Shown in pieces: positions 1-8,859 of a stretch of 54,778 nt of DNA. Location of the stretch: assembly GCF_022447245.1 (NCBI RefSeq), contig NZ_JAKVBC010000036.1, positions 1-54,778 of the forward strand, in the 5' to 3' direction. Both the position numbers and the translations under genes were made by a program. The notes under the pieces were generated by a model. That model was not told the DNA's origin. It saw nothing but the letters and a program-made list of their open reading frames with translations, and ran no database searches. How positions within the stretch are numbered: the stretch's first letter is position 1; every line of letters starts with the position of its first letter. Source of the stretch: Kordia sp. (GTDB taxonomy: Bacteria; Bacteroidota; Bacteroidia; Flavobacteriales; Flavobacteriaceae).

Positions 1-177
1 GAAACCTTGTTCTCACAATTGTGCGATCAGTTCATGATAAGACGCAACTATGCGAAATCTTTTGATGGGTTTAAGACCAGAATACTATCTAAAATAACAG
101 CATTAACAACCATTCAATACATTAACAGGTTTATTTTCAAAAGAAATATTAACAATATTAAAATTAGCATTATTTAA
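1..177 (+). CDS. IS982-family transposase, C-terminal fragment (runs off the window start)
   Basis: Reading from base 1 gives 58 codons and a TAA at 175-177. The fragment contains segments such as LFSQLCDQFMIRRNYAKSF and GFKTRILSKITALTTIQYIN, which I recognise as the conserved C-terminus of IS982-family DDE transposases of Flavobacteria. These enzymes cut and join the insertion-sequence ends. The 5' part of the gene lies upstream of the window, so whether the copy is intact is unknown. Family assignment is from remembered sequence pattern, not a search. Confidence 0.75.
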   Translation, partial: ETLFSQLCDQFMIRRNYAKSFDGFKTRILSKITALTTIQYINRFIFKRNINNIKISII

Positions 178-192
178 AATGCACAACGGGTT
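1..192 (+). mobile_element. 3' end of an IS982-type insertion sequence
   Basis: The window opens inside an insertion sequence. It contains the last 58 codons of a transposase and, just after its stop, the segment TGCACAACGGGTT around 180-192, which looks like the right terminal repeat. Directly after it the sequence becomes recognisable thioredoxin reductase, starting some 33 residues into that family. The right boundary is therefore placed near 190; the exact base cannot be fixed without the left end, which is outside the window. Confidence 0.75.
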
Positions 193-1021
193 AATATTAG
201 AAAAATCTAGCATTGGAGGAAATGCTTTTTTAACTGAAAAAATTGAAAACTATCCTAGATTTCAATCCATTTCAGGTCCAAAATTAATGGAGAAAATGGA
301 AGAACAAGCGAAAACTTATGGAGCGGTTATCAAAACAGGTGAAGAAGTGGTAGCGATAGAAAAGAAAGATGATATCTTTACAATTCAGACAAAAAGTAAA
401 ACATACTTAGGGAAGTCTGTAGTGTTATCTACAGGTTCAACATATCGAAAACTGGGAATTCCAAATGAAGAAGAACTAATAGGTTCTGGAATTCATTTCT
501 GTGCAACCTGCGATGGTGCTTTTTACAGAGACAAAGATATTATAGTTATTGGAGGAGGAAATTCGGCATTAGAAGAAGGTATCTTTTTAGCAGGATTCTG
601 TAAAAGTGTAAAAATTATAAACCGATCTGAAAATTTCTCTGCTTCCAAAACCTATGTAGAAAAGTTAGAAACCATAGAAAACATTTCTATTTATATGAAC
701 AAAACATCATTAGAATTTATTTCTAATGAAAACGGATTGTTTGAAGGATTAAAAATAAAAGACAATGATACCAATGAAGAATCAATAGTAACAGCAGATG
801 GCGTATTTATCTTTATAGGATTAATTCCAAATACACAATCGTTTCAAAATGTTGTAACGCTCGATCAAAGAGGCTTTATTAAAACAACTGGATTGGCAGA
901 AACTTCTGTACCAGGTATATTTGCGGCAGGTGATTGTAGAGAAGGCGCAATTGCACAAGTAGCAGCCGCTACAGGAGAAGGTGTATTGGCAAGCTATGGA
1001 ATTAGAAATTATTTAAAATAA
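179..1021 (+). pseudogene. Thioredoxin-reductase-like flavoprotein, N-terminus removed by the insertion sequence
   Basis: The frame encodes 280 residues of the NAD(P)H/FAD disulfide reductase family. Visible are IENYPRF, the redox-active CATCDG, the NAD(P)H-binding VIGGGNSALEEG and the C-terminal GIFAAGDCREG motif followed by QVAAATGEG. Family members start with a GGGPAG-type FAD-binding motif and about 33 residues before LEKSSIGGN; here those are missing and the only ATG lies in the insertion-sequence terminus. Without the N-terminal Rossmann loop the product should not hold FAD properly. It heads a likely redox operon with the TlpA-like and glutaredoxin genes. The upstream insertion also separates it from its own promoter; transcription could come out of the transposase gene. 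Called a pseudogene by inference. Confidence 0.8.
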
Positions 1022-1040
1022 AAAAAGAAAGGACATTTAT

Positions 1041-1529
1041 ATGTCACAGCAAACAAAAGAACATAAAGTATTTGAAGCTCCAGAATTCAACGTTAATCAA
1101 TGGATTGATGCTAACGGAGAGGCAACAACACCCATAAAACTTTCTGATTTTACAGGAAATTTTAAAATCATTTACTGTTTTCAAAGTTGGTGTCCAGGTT
1201 GTCACAGTCGCGGCTTACCTGCGCTAAAAAAAATGGTTGAAGCTTTACAAGATAATCCCAACATTACATTCTTGGCAATTCAAACTGTTTTTGAAGGGTT
1301 TAATGAAAATACCTATGAAAAAATGGTAGAAATCCAAAACCAATATGAGCTGAAGATCCCTTTTGGTTATGATGCAGGGAATGATGGAAAATCAAGGTCA
1401 AACATCATGAAAAACTATCAAACAGGAGGAACTCCTTGGTTTATATTCATAGACAAACATGATAATATAGTATTTGAAGATTTTCATCTAAATGTAGATG
1501 CTGCAATTGATTTTTTAAAAGCGTTATAA
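1041..1529 (+). CDS. TlpA/AhpC-TSA-like thioredoxin-fold protein
   Basis: A 162-residue thioredoxin-fold protein without signal peptide, so probably cytoplasmic. The active site is FQSWCPGCHSRG, a CxxC pair in the position used by TlpA/ResA-type proteins, and the cis-proline loop is GGTPWFIFID. The insert between them (EGFNENTYEKM, YDAGNDGKSR) resembles peroxiredoxin-like redoxins. A role in thiol-disulfide exchange or peroxide reduction follows from the fold; the substrate cannot be read from the sequence. It starts 19 bases after the truncated reductase and ends 2 bases before the glutaredoxin gene, so the three were probably one redox operon with the reductase as electron donor. Confidence 0.85.
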   Translation: MSQQTKEHKVFEAPEFNVNQWIDANGEATTPIKLSDFTGNFKIIYCFQSWCPGCHSRGLPALKKMVEALQDNPNITFLAIQTVFEGFNENTYEKMVEIQNQYELKIPFGYDAGNDGKSRSNIMKNYQTGGTPWFIFIDKHDNIVFEDFHLNVDAAIDFLKAL

Positions 1530-1531
1530 TT

Positions 1532-1867
1532 ATGAATACGATTCCAGTACTTAAATTATATGGAACTGAAGGTTGTCATAAAACAAATTATTACAAGCTT
1601 TTGCTTGAAGAAACAAAATTACCATATCAATTTTTAGATGTAGTAAAAAGTGAAGACCATGCATCAGAATTGCGTGGTCTTTATGAAAATAGAAAACTCA
1701 ATTTTCCAACAATTACTATTGGGAAAAAGAAATTGAGAAATCCATACAAAGAAGAATTGGAGAAGTGGCTAAACAAGTTAATTCCGAGTCGTTTAGAAAT
1801 TGTTCACGACAAAGAACACAATCAGTATACTTTAGATATTAATGGAGAATTGGCAAAAGTGCAATAA
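1532..1867 (+). CDS. Glutaredoxin-like protein, shortened fusion with an acetyltransferase
   Basis: The first 80 or so residues form a glutaredoxin-type thioredoxin fold: YGTEGCHKT holds a single active cysteine (CHKT) and FPTI is the cis-proline loop. The last 25 residues (EIVHDKEHNQYTLDINGELA) do not belong to glutaredoxin; they match the start of the small GNAT acetyltransferase domain. The frame stops at TAA 1865-1867, but reading on in the same frame completes that domain. The gene therefore looks like a glutaredoxin-GNAT fusion cut by one nonsense codon. The glutaredoxin half may still be functional. It follows the TlpA-like gene after 2 bases. Confidence 0.75.
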   Translation: MNTIPVLKLYGTEGCHKTNYYKLLLEETKLPYQFLDVVKSEDHASELRGLYENRKLNFPTITIGKKKLRNPYKEELEKWLNKLIPSRLEIVHDKEHNQYTLDINGELAKVQ

Positions 1868-2062
1868 AGACTGAAAGACAATAAAATGTATCTCGTGCAT
1901 TCGGAAGTTCCTTATAATTTAAGAGGACAAGGTATCGGGAAGGTACTCGTTGAAAAAACATTTGAAAAACTTACCGATGAAGGTTACAAAGCTATTGCAA
2001 TATGTAGTTATGTAAAAGCTGTAGCGAAACGAAGTGAAAAATGGAAAACAATTATTGAATGA
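1868..2062 (+). pseudogene. GNAT acetyltransferase remnant, same frame after a nonsense codon
   Basis: Directly after the TAA at 1865-1867 the same reading frame continues for 64 codons to TGA 2060-2062. The part from the ATG at 1886 reads MYLVHSEVP, then LRGQGIGKVLVE, the acetyl-CoA pyrophosphate-binding motif A of small YjdJ-type GNAT proteins, and a final AICSYVKA segment typical of their C-terminus. With the 25 preceding residues the domain is complete, so a single changed codon (probably a tyrosine codon to TAA) separates it from the glutaredoxin half. It overlaps the next gene by 4 bases. Independent translation from 1886 is possible but would lack the first beta strand. Confidence 0.7.
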
Positions 2063-2313
2063 CCTTATTGTCAAAAATAAAAAAACTACCAGAAGGATAT
2101 TCAGAAGTTATGTATAATAACAGAAAATACGGTGTGACAAAAAGTGAATTCAATCAAGGTAAAAGTTACAAGGTTTATGCAAAAGAGCTAGGAGGAAATA
2201 ACTTTATAAGTCTCAATTATTATTGTACAAATGAACGAGAAATTTTAAAGCCCTGTGAGATGCCTGAATCCAAAGTGATACACTTTTTAGAAAACTACAT
2301 AAGTATATGTTAA
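2059..2313 (+). CDS. Small conserved flavobacterial protein (84 aa)
   Basis: A small soluble protein beginning MTLLSKIKKLPEGYSEVMYN and ending KVIHFLENY. I have a memory of this family in Flavobacteria, where it often sits beside methionine sulfoxide reductase genes and is sometimes annotated as such, but it has none of the MsrA or MsrB catalytic motifs. The start ATG overlaps the acetyltransferase stop, suggesting translational coupling with the redox genes. No membrane segment or signal peptide. Function unknown; a link to oxidative-damage repair is only a guess from the context. Confidence 0.65.
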   Translation: MTLLSKIKKLPEGYSEVMYNNRKYGVTKSEFNQGKSYKVYAKELGGNNFISLNYYCTNEREILKPCEMPESKVIHFLENYISIC

Positions 2314-2360
2314 CATTTTAAAAATGAATGATTATATTTAAGCTGAAAAAACTACAACCA

Positions 2361-5300
2361 ATGATAAGATATTTACAATCAGTAGGAATAATACTTCTTT
2401 TACTGTGTTTCAGTGCATGTGCTACTTTTAAAGCGCAATATGAAGAGAAAAAAAGCGTGAATTCGTATCCAAAGGATAAAGAAATCAAACATTCTTTTTA
2501 TTTAATTGGTGATGCGGGAAAATCTCCAATTGGAGAAAAAACAGCAGCTTTAGAAATGCTAGAAAAAGACCTGAAATTAGCTTCAAAAAACAGTACCGCC
2601 ATCTTTTTAGGAGACAATATTTATCCAGCAGGTTTGCCAAAAAAATCGAGTGAAGATAGAGCGTATGCCGCACATCAATTAGATGCTCAAACGAGTATTG
2701 TAAAAGATTTTAAAGGACAAGCAATCTTTATTCCTGGGAATCACGATTGGTATAGTGATGGTTTGGAAGGACTAAAACGTCAAGAAAAATACATTGAAAA
2801 GATTTTGGGAAAAGACACATTCCTCCCAGAAAATGGTTGTCCAATTGATAAAATTCACATAAGCAAAGATATTGAACTGATTTTGGTTGACAGTCAATGG
2901 TATATTGAGAATTGGGACAATCATCCAACCATAAATGACAACTGTGAAATAAAAACACGCACAAAGTTCTTAGATGAGTTTAGTAGCCTTATCAAAAAGG
3001 CAAGAGGAAAAACGACTATTGTAGCGTTACATCATCCAATGTATACCAATGGTTCGCATGGAGGACAATATACGTTTAAAAGTCACATGTCGCCAATTCC
3101 GATTGTAGGTTCACTTAAAAATATATTGCATAACACTACAGGAATAGCCAATGTGGATATCTTTCACAAGCGTTACAACGAACTCAGAAAGCGCATCATT
3201 ACACTTTCGCAAGAAAATGATAAAGTCATTTTTGTTTCAGGGCACGATCACAGTTTACAATATATCATAGAAGACAATTTACGTCAAATAGTAAGTGGTT
3301 CTGGAGCAAAAGTATCGGGAACAAGAAATGTTGGTGGCGGGCAGTTTTCGTATGGAACACAAGGATATGCACGTTTAGATGTTTTCAAAGACGGTTCTTC
3401 CCATGTGCGTTTCTATTCTTCAGATGATGATAAACTAGTTTTTGAAACAGAAGTATTACCACCGAATGTGAAGTTTACAAAAATGACATACCCATCACAA
3501 TTTCCAAAAGAAAAATCAGCGTCTATTTACACCGAAGAGGAAACACAAAAATCTGGTTTCGGAACTTTTCTTTGGGGCGAACGTTATCGAAAACAATACA
3601 GCACAAAAGTAACAGCACCAACCGTAAACTTAGATACACTTTATGGCGGATTGAAACCTGTACGGAAAGGAGGAGGAAACCAATCAAAATCATTGCGATT
3701 AGAAGATAAAAATGGTGCCCAATACGTAATGCGAGCGTTGCGCAAACAAGCCTTGCAGTATTTACAAGCGGTACTATTTAAAGATCAATATATCAAAGGA
3801 CAATTTGATGATACAAGCACTGAAGATTTAATCTTAGATGTATTTACAGGGGCACATCCGTATGCTCCTTTTGCGATAGGAACGTTAGCGGATGCAGTTG
3901 GAGTATATCATACAAATCCAGTATTGTACTACGTACCAAAACAAAATGCTTTAGGACAATATAATGATGAATTTGGAGGTGAATTGTATATGATTGAAGA
4001 ACATACTTCCGAAGGACATAGCGACAAAGCAAGTTTTGGGTATCAAGATGAGTTAATTAGCACAGATGATCTAATGAACGAGTTGCACAAAGACGAAGAC
4101 ATTGTCATTGATGAGGCAGCATATATTCGTGCTCGTTTATTTGATATGTTGATTGGTGATTGGGACAGACACCAAGATCAATGGCGTTGGATAGAATTTA
4201 AAGAAAATGGTAAAAAAGTATATCGTCCTATGCCACGCGATCGCGATCAAGCATTCTCTATCATGTCGGATGGATTCTTATTGGGAACAGCTGTGAAACT
4301 GATTCCTACTGCTCGATTGTTGCTTGCATACAGTGACGATTTAGTAGATGTAAAAGGAGTAAATGTAGAACCGTATCCATTAGATATGGAACTCATTCAA
4401 CAATCAGAAAAAGCTGTTTGGGATGCTGAGGTAAAACGAATTCAAGAAGGATTGACTGATGATGTGATTGAAAAAGCCTTTTTAGAATTCCCAAAAGAAG
4501 TACGTGATGAGCGCGTAGAAGAAATCAAACAAAAACTAAAAGCAAGACGAGCCAATCTTCAAAAAATAGCAGACAGATACTATGTCTTAGTTAACAAGTT
4601 TGCAGTAATCAAAGGAACCAACAAAGACGATTGGTTTGATATTGAACGTTTGCCAAACGGACAAACCAAAGTAACAGCATATCGTATCAAAAAAGGAGAA
4701 AAGAGCGATATATTCCACGAACGTGTGTATGCAAATACAGAAACCAAAGAGATTTGGGTGTATGGTTTGGATGATGATGACCAGTTTCATGTATTTGGCG
4801 ATGGAAAATGTATCACACGAATTCGTCTAATTGGAGGACAGAATAAAGATGTATACGACATTCAAAATGGTAAAAAAGTAAAAATTTACGATTACAAATC
4901 AAAAGAAAGTGAATTTTTAACCAATAAAGGAAGCCAGAGGCTTACGGACGATTATGAAACGAATGTATACGATTACAAGAAACTAAAAAACAATACCAAT
5001 CAATTAATTCCTACTATCGGATTTAATCCAGATGACGGAATCAAAATAGGTGTTGCTAATACTTACACAAATTATGGATTTGAACGCAATCCTTTTACAT
5101 CAAGACATACCATTTCTGCAGAGTATTTCTTTGCTACTAATGGATTTGATTTAAAATATAAAGGAGAATTTGCCCACGTAATTGGTAATTGGAATTTACA
5201 GCTCAACGCACAATTTAATAGTCCTAATTATTCAGTGAACTTCTTTGGTTTTGGAAATGAAACTCCCAATTTTGAAGCTGATGAAAATGACGCTATCGAT

Positions 5301-6049
5301 GTAAATTTAGATTACAATCGTGTAAAAATTAGAACGATAAAAGTGCAACCTACATTGGTCTGGCGTGGTGAACTAGGGGCTAGTTTTACTACAGGAATAT
5401 TTTATGAAAGTAATGAGGTAGAACGCACCGAAGGGCGCTACCTTCAACAAGTATTTGCAGCAAACTCAAGTGTCTTTGATAAACAAGATTTTTATGGAGT
5501 AGATGCCAAATATCATTTTAAAAATGTGGACAACGAAGCCTTTCCAACTATGGGGATGGAAATAAGCTTGGAATCAGGCTATAAAAATAATGTAAGTACT
5601 ACTCGAGGTTTTGGGTATTTTATTCCTGAACTCTCTTTTGTACACAAATTAATTTCAAATGGTCGATTGGTATTGGCATCTAAAATTCGCGGTCATATGA
5701 ATTTTGGAGACGGATTTGAATTCTATCAAGGAGCAAGTATTGGCGCCAGAAATGGCCTGCGAGGATTTAGGAATGAACGTTTACAGGTAAACGCTCTTTT
5801 GTTCAAACTACGGATTTACGCCTAAATCTCAGTAAGGTAAAAACAGTAATATTGCCACTTCATATTGGAATTTTTGGAGGATTTGATTATGGAAGAGTAT
5901 GGATCAGTGGAGATAACTCAGATAAATGGAATACTTCCCTAGGAGGTGGAATTTGGGCAAATGCTGTAGATATGTTATCGGCAAACATATCAATATTCAA
6001 TTCGGATGATGGATTACGTTTCGCTTTTGGTATTGGATTTGGATTTTAA
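2361..6049 (+). pseudogene. Metallophosphatase-outer membrane barrel fusion lipoprotein, frameshifted near the C-terminus
   Basis: The intact gene would encode about 1230 residues. An ATG at 2361 gives a lipoprotein leader (IILLLLCFSAC); an ATG at 2328 would only add a charged tail. Residues of about 40-340 are a calcineurin-like phosphoesterase: GDAGKS, LGDNIYP, PGNHDW, LHHPMY and SGHDHS carry the metal ligands. A middle domain follows with GDWDRHQDQWRW and PMPRDRDQAF, then a C-terminal barrel like the surface-antigen (BamA-type) family with GLRGFRNER. At 5780-5782 the T run is one base short of what the downstream frame needs: the frame ends at 5825 while the barrel continues to ...FAFGIGFGF at 6049. 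Loss of the last strands would prevent membrane insertion. A sequencing error is an alternative. Confidence 0.8.
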
Positions 6050-6061
6050 TCTAAGTAAAAA

Positions 6062-6784
6062 ATGAAATTATTTAGAAACCAAAGAAGCAAACTTTTGAAT
6101 AATAAAAAACTAGGAAACTACTTATTGTATGCTATCGGTGAAATTATTTTGGTAGTGATTGGAATCCTAATAGCGGTTTCTCTTAACAATTGGAATGCAA
6201 GTAGAAAAGAACAAGATAAATTGTATAATATTTACAATATTGTTTTTGCTGATTTAAATAATGACATTAAAGAGATCGATAAAATGGAACTTTATTATGA
6301 TAAAGTCCAACCACTATTTAACAAAATATTGAAGGATTCTGTAAAAGCTATCGATTATGCATTTAATCCACAATACACATATATAATGATCGGTTTTCCT
6401 GAAATTACATTCAATAAACGTGGATACAATCAACTAACCGCATTCAACATAGATAAATTTCAAGATAGTTTACCAACGCAAATCATAGAATTCTACACAG
6501 AACGCTTACGTGAAATCAAAATAGATGATGACATGCGAGCTGATGATATCAAAGAAAACTACTCACACTTTAAAAATAATTATGCATGGTGGTCCGATGT
6601 CATATCTTTAAAACCTAACAAAGACTTCATCGACTATGCACTGAACGATCCCGATTACAAAAATAGAATAGCTACAACGCATTTTATGGCATATCAAGTA
6701 TTCTTGCCAGAATTAAGAACCTTTAAAAAGCGAGCCTTGAAAATCTTAGCCGCAATTGAAAAACGTATTCCAAACAAGGAATAA
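6062..6784 (+). CDS. DUF6090-family membrane protein
   Basis: A 240-residue protein with one N-terminal membrane segment. It begins with the family signature LLNNKKLGNYLLYAIGEI, followed by ILVVIGILIAVSLNNWN, then a coiled or helical periplasmic part. This layout is typical of the DUF6090 family, which is abundant in Flavobacteriaceae and has no known function. It starts 12 bases after the phosphatase-barrel gene and is on the same strand, so the two are probably cotranscribed. Nothing in the sequence shows a catalytic site. Confidence 0.85.
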   Translation: MKLFRNQRSKLLNNKKLGNYLLYAIGEIILVVIGILIAVSLNNWNASRKEQDKLYNIYNIVFADLNNDIKEIDKMELYYDKVQPLFNKILKDSVKAIDYAFNPQYTYIMIGFPEITFNKRGYNQLTAFNIDKFQDSLPTQIIEFYTERLREIKIDDDMRADDIKENYSHFKNNYAWWSDVISLKPNKDFIDYALNDPDYKNRIATTHFMAYQVFLPELRTFKKRALKILAAIEKRIPNKE

Positions 6785-7542
6785 TCGTACTAAATTAATC
6801 TTTGGATAGGAAATATTTTAAGAAAAAAAAGTAGTAGTGTAAGTTAATGGTATTTGTTAGAAAAAAAGAATGCTAAACGTAATTATGATTGTATGTCTTG
6901 TATTTGATTTTTATCTACTTTTTAAAGTCCTATAAATACATGTTTTAATAGTCAAACTACATAGTTATTTGGAGTTCGTTTCAAATATCAATTGGGTTTA
7001 ATTAAAATATTACCTATTTTACAGATGAAAAAATGATTGTTTAATACACTGTGTGACACATTTTTTTAATTTATAAAAAAGGGCAAAAGATAATAATGAA
7101 ATGATTCTTACTGCGTGATGATGAAATTAAAAAACCATAACAAAAGTGAGGTTTAGTAGTCCTAGATTATCATTATTCACCTTAAATATATAATAGTTTT
7201 TTCTTTGCTTTTTAAGGTGTAATGTAACACAAAGAAGTATTTTAATAACCATAAATAACATAAAAAAACAGAACCAAATCAGTGAAGTTGATTCAAACTC
7301 AATTTTCAATAAATGATCAAAATATATTTACTCCACTGAAGTAAATACCTATTTGTCTTTATTGGTTTAAATGAAAATTAAATCACTGTATAGTTTTATA
7401 AAAAATCGCAATTATTAAACTTTGGTAAGCAAACAAAAGCCAGTATTATAATAATTAATATCATAAAAAACTAACCATATTATTTAACATTTTTTCTTAT
7501 TTTTATTCAAATTGAAACCTTTGTAACAGACTCATTTCCAAA
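6785..7542 (+). other. Long AT-rich intergenic region, no gene seen
   Basis: These 758 bases hold very AT-rich sequence with many stop codons in all frames. I found no convincing gene. The missing 5' half of the following OmpA-type gene would be expected here, but I could not see its repeats or leader in any frame. A possible promoter core ACCTTTG lies about 20 bases before the ATG at 7543. Confidence 0.5.
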
Positions 7543-8688
7543 ATGCAAAAAGTAATCAATTCAACATATTTCAAATTTACACCAGTGTACACCAAAGACG
7601 GTAACACATTATACTTTGCATCTGACATGCCTGAAGGAAAAGAACAATCAGACTTATATAAAATAGCAATCAAAGGAACGGAATATGGAGAACCTGAAAA
7701 CTTAGGAGATGTCATCAATACAGGAGGAAGGGAAACCTTTCCGTTTATAGGTAAGGACAACAAGCTTTATTTTTCATCCGATGGATACTTTGGCTTGGGA
7801 GGGTTAGATGTTTTTGTGTCAGACAACGACAGGGCAAATGCAAGTAACTACAGGGAAGTTTTTAACTTGGGTCGCCCAATAAACAGTCCTGAGGATGATT
7901 TTACCTTCATCATCAATGAAACTTCAGGAAGCGGATACTTTGCTTCCAATCGTGAAGGAGGTGCAGGCGATGATGATATTTATAGTTTCAAACGCACAGA
8001 AAAAATTATTTTATCTTGCTCCCAAAAAGTAGAAGGAATTGTGATGGATGAACAAACCAACACGCTAATTGCCAATGCAAAAGTGTTGTTGTTAGATGGA
8101 GATAACAATATAATAGGACAAACTTTTACCCAAAATGATGGCAGTTTTGCATTTGGATTAAAATGTAACAATCCATATTTGCTAAGAGGTTCAAAAGAAG
8201 AATATTCAACTGCAGAAAAATCATTTGGAACCACGAATGAACTAAGTAAAGTTGTCAAGAAAACCTTATTTCTCAAAAAAGAGAGAACATTAGGGAAACC
8301 TATATTGGCAACAATCGGATCAGATTTGGTAGCAATATTAGGACTCAATCCCATCCATTTTGACTTAGATAAAGATGTCATTCGAGGCGATTCAGAAATA
8401 GAATTATGCAAAGTAGTTGCAGTGATGAAATTATATCCAAATATGAAAATTGACGTTCGCTCACATACGGACAGTAGAGCAGATGACACATACAACATGA
8501 ACTTATCAAACAGACGTGCCCAATCTACCATACAATTTTTAATAACCAATGGTATCAATAAAAGTAGGCTCACAGGCAAGGGCTACGGAGAGACGAGGCA
8601 CGTAAATAGATGTAGTAACGGCGCCCCATGCGCTGAATACGAACATCAACTCAATAGACGAAGTGAATTTATAATCATAGAAAATTAA
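7543..8688 (+). CDS. OmpA-family peptidoglycan-associated protein, N-terminally truncated
   Basis: The 381 residues contain PD40/WD40-like strands (TKDGNTLYFASDMP, GGRETFPFIG, LGGLDVFVSD, GSGYFASNREGG), a carboxypeptidase-regulatory-like insert (VEGIVMDEQTNTLIANAKV) and a C-terminal OmpA domain (IHFDLDKDVI, DVRSHTDSRADD, LSNRRAQSTIQFL, GYGE, LNRRSEFII) that binds peptidoglycan. Flavobacterial relatives are around 640 residues, starting with a signal peptide and TPR-like repeats plus more PD40 strands; all of this is missing. Without a signal peptide the product would stay in the cytoplasm, so it is probably a non-functional remnant, although the frame is clean over its whole length. A strong terminator follows. 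Confidence 0.8.
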   Translation: MQKVINSTYFKFTPVYTKDGNTLYFASDMPEGKEQSDLYKIAIKGTEYGEPENLGDVINTGGRETFPFIGKDNKLYFSSDGYFGLGGLDVFVSDNDRANASNYREVFNLGRPINSPEDDFTFIINETSGSGYFASNREGGAGDDDIYSFKRTEKIILSCSQKVEGIVMDEQTNTLIANAKVLLLDGDNNIIGQTFTQNDGSFAFGLKCNNPYLLRGSKEEYSTAEKSFGTTNELSKVVKKTLFLKKERTLGKPILATIGSDLVAILGLNPIHFDLDKDVIRGDSEIELCKVVAVMKLYPNMKIDVRSHTDSRADDTYNMNLSNRRAQSTIQFLITNGINKSRLTGKGYGETRHVNRCSNGAPCAEYEHQLNRRSEFIIIEN

Positions 8689-8735
8689 TACGATTCGAGT
8701 ACGTGGCAATTTTTAACTAAAACGCTTGTCTATTT

Positions 8736-8770
8736 AAGCCCTAGAGTGTCGCTAGCTCTAGGGCTTTCTT
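8736..8770 (+). terminator. Rho-independent terminator after the OmpA-type gene
   Basis: A perfect 11-bp stem AAGCCCTAGAG (8736-8746) and CTCTAGGGCTT (8756-8766) with a 9-base loop is followed by TCTTCTTTTT. It lies 48 bases after the stop of the OmpA-type gene and before the SIR2-like gene. Confidence 0.85.
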
Positions 8771-8859
8771 CTTTTTAGTCGTTTCTTGAAAGAAAGAATC
8801 AACTTTCAAGGACAATTCAAAATAACTATCTTCACCGATAGGGAAAATACAAGAAAACC

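Noticed and set aside
2485-4790. Several minus-strand frames of 60-80 codons opposite the large phosphatase
   Set aside because: They are antisense to a clear gene with strong motifs and have no features of their own.
7127-7309. Minus-strand frame of 60 codons with a hydrophobic segment in the 6.8-7.5 kb gap
   Set aside because: AT-rich sequence easily gives such frames; no start signal and no recognisable family.
7980-8579. A 199-codon minus-strand frame opposite the OmpA-type gene
   Set aside because: The plus strand encodes a convincing OmpA domain over the same bases; the antisense product is leucine/serine-rich and has no motif.
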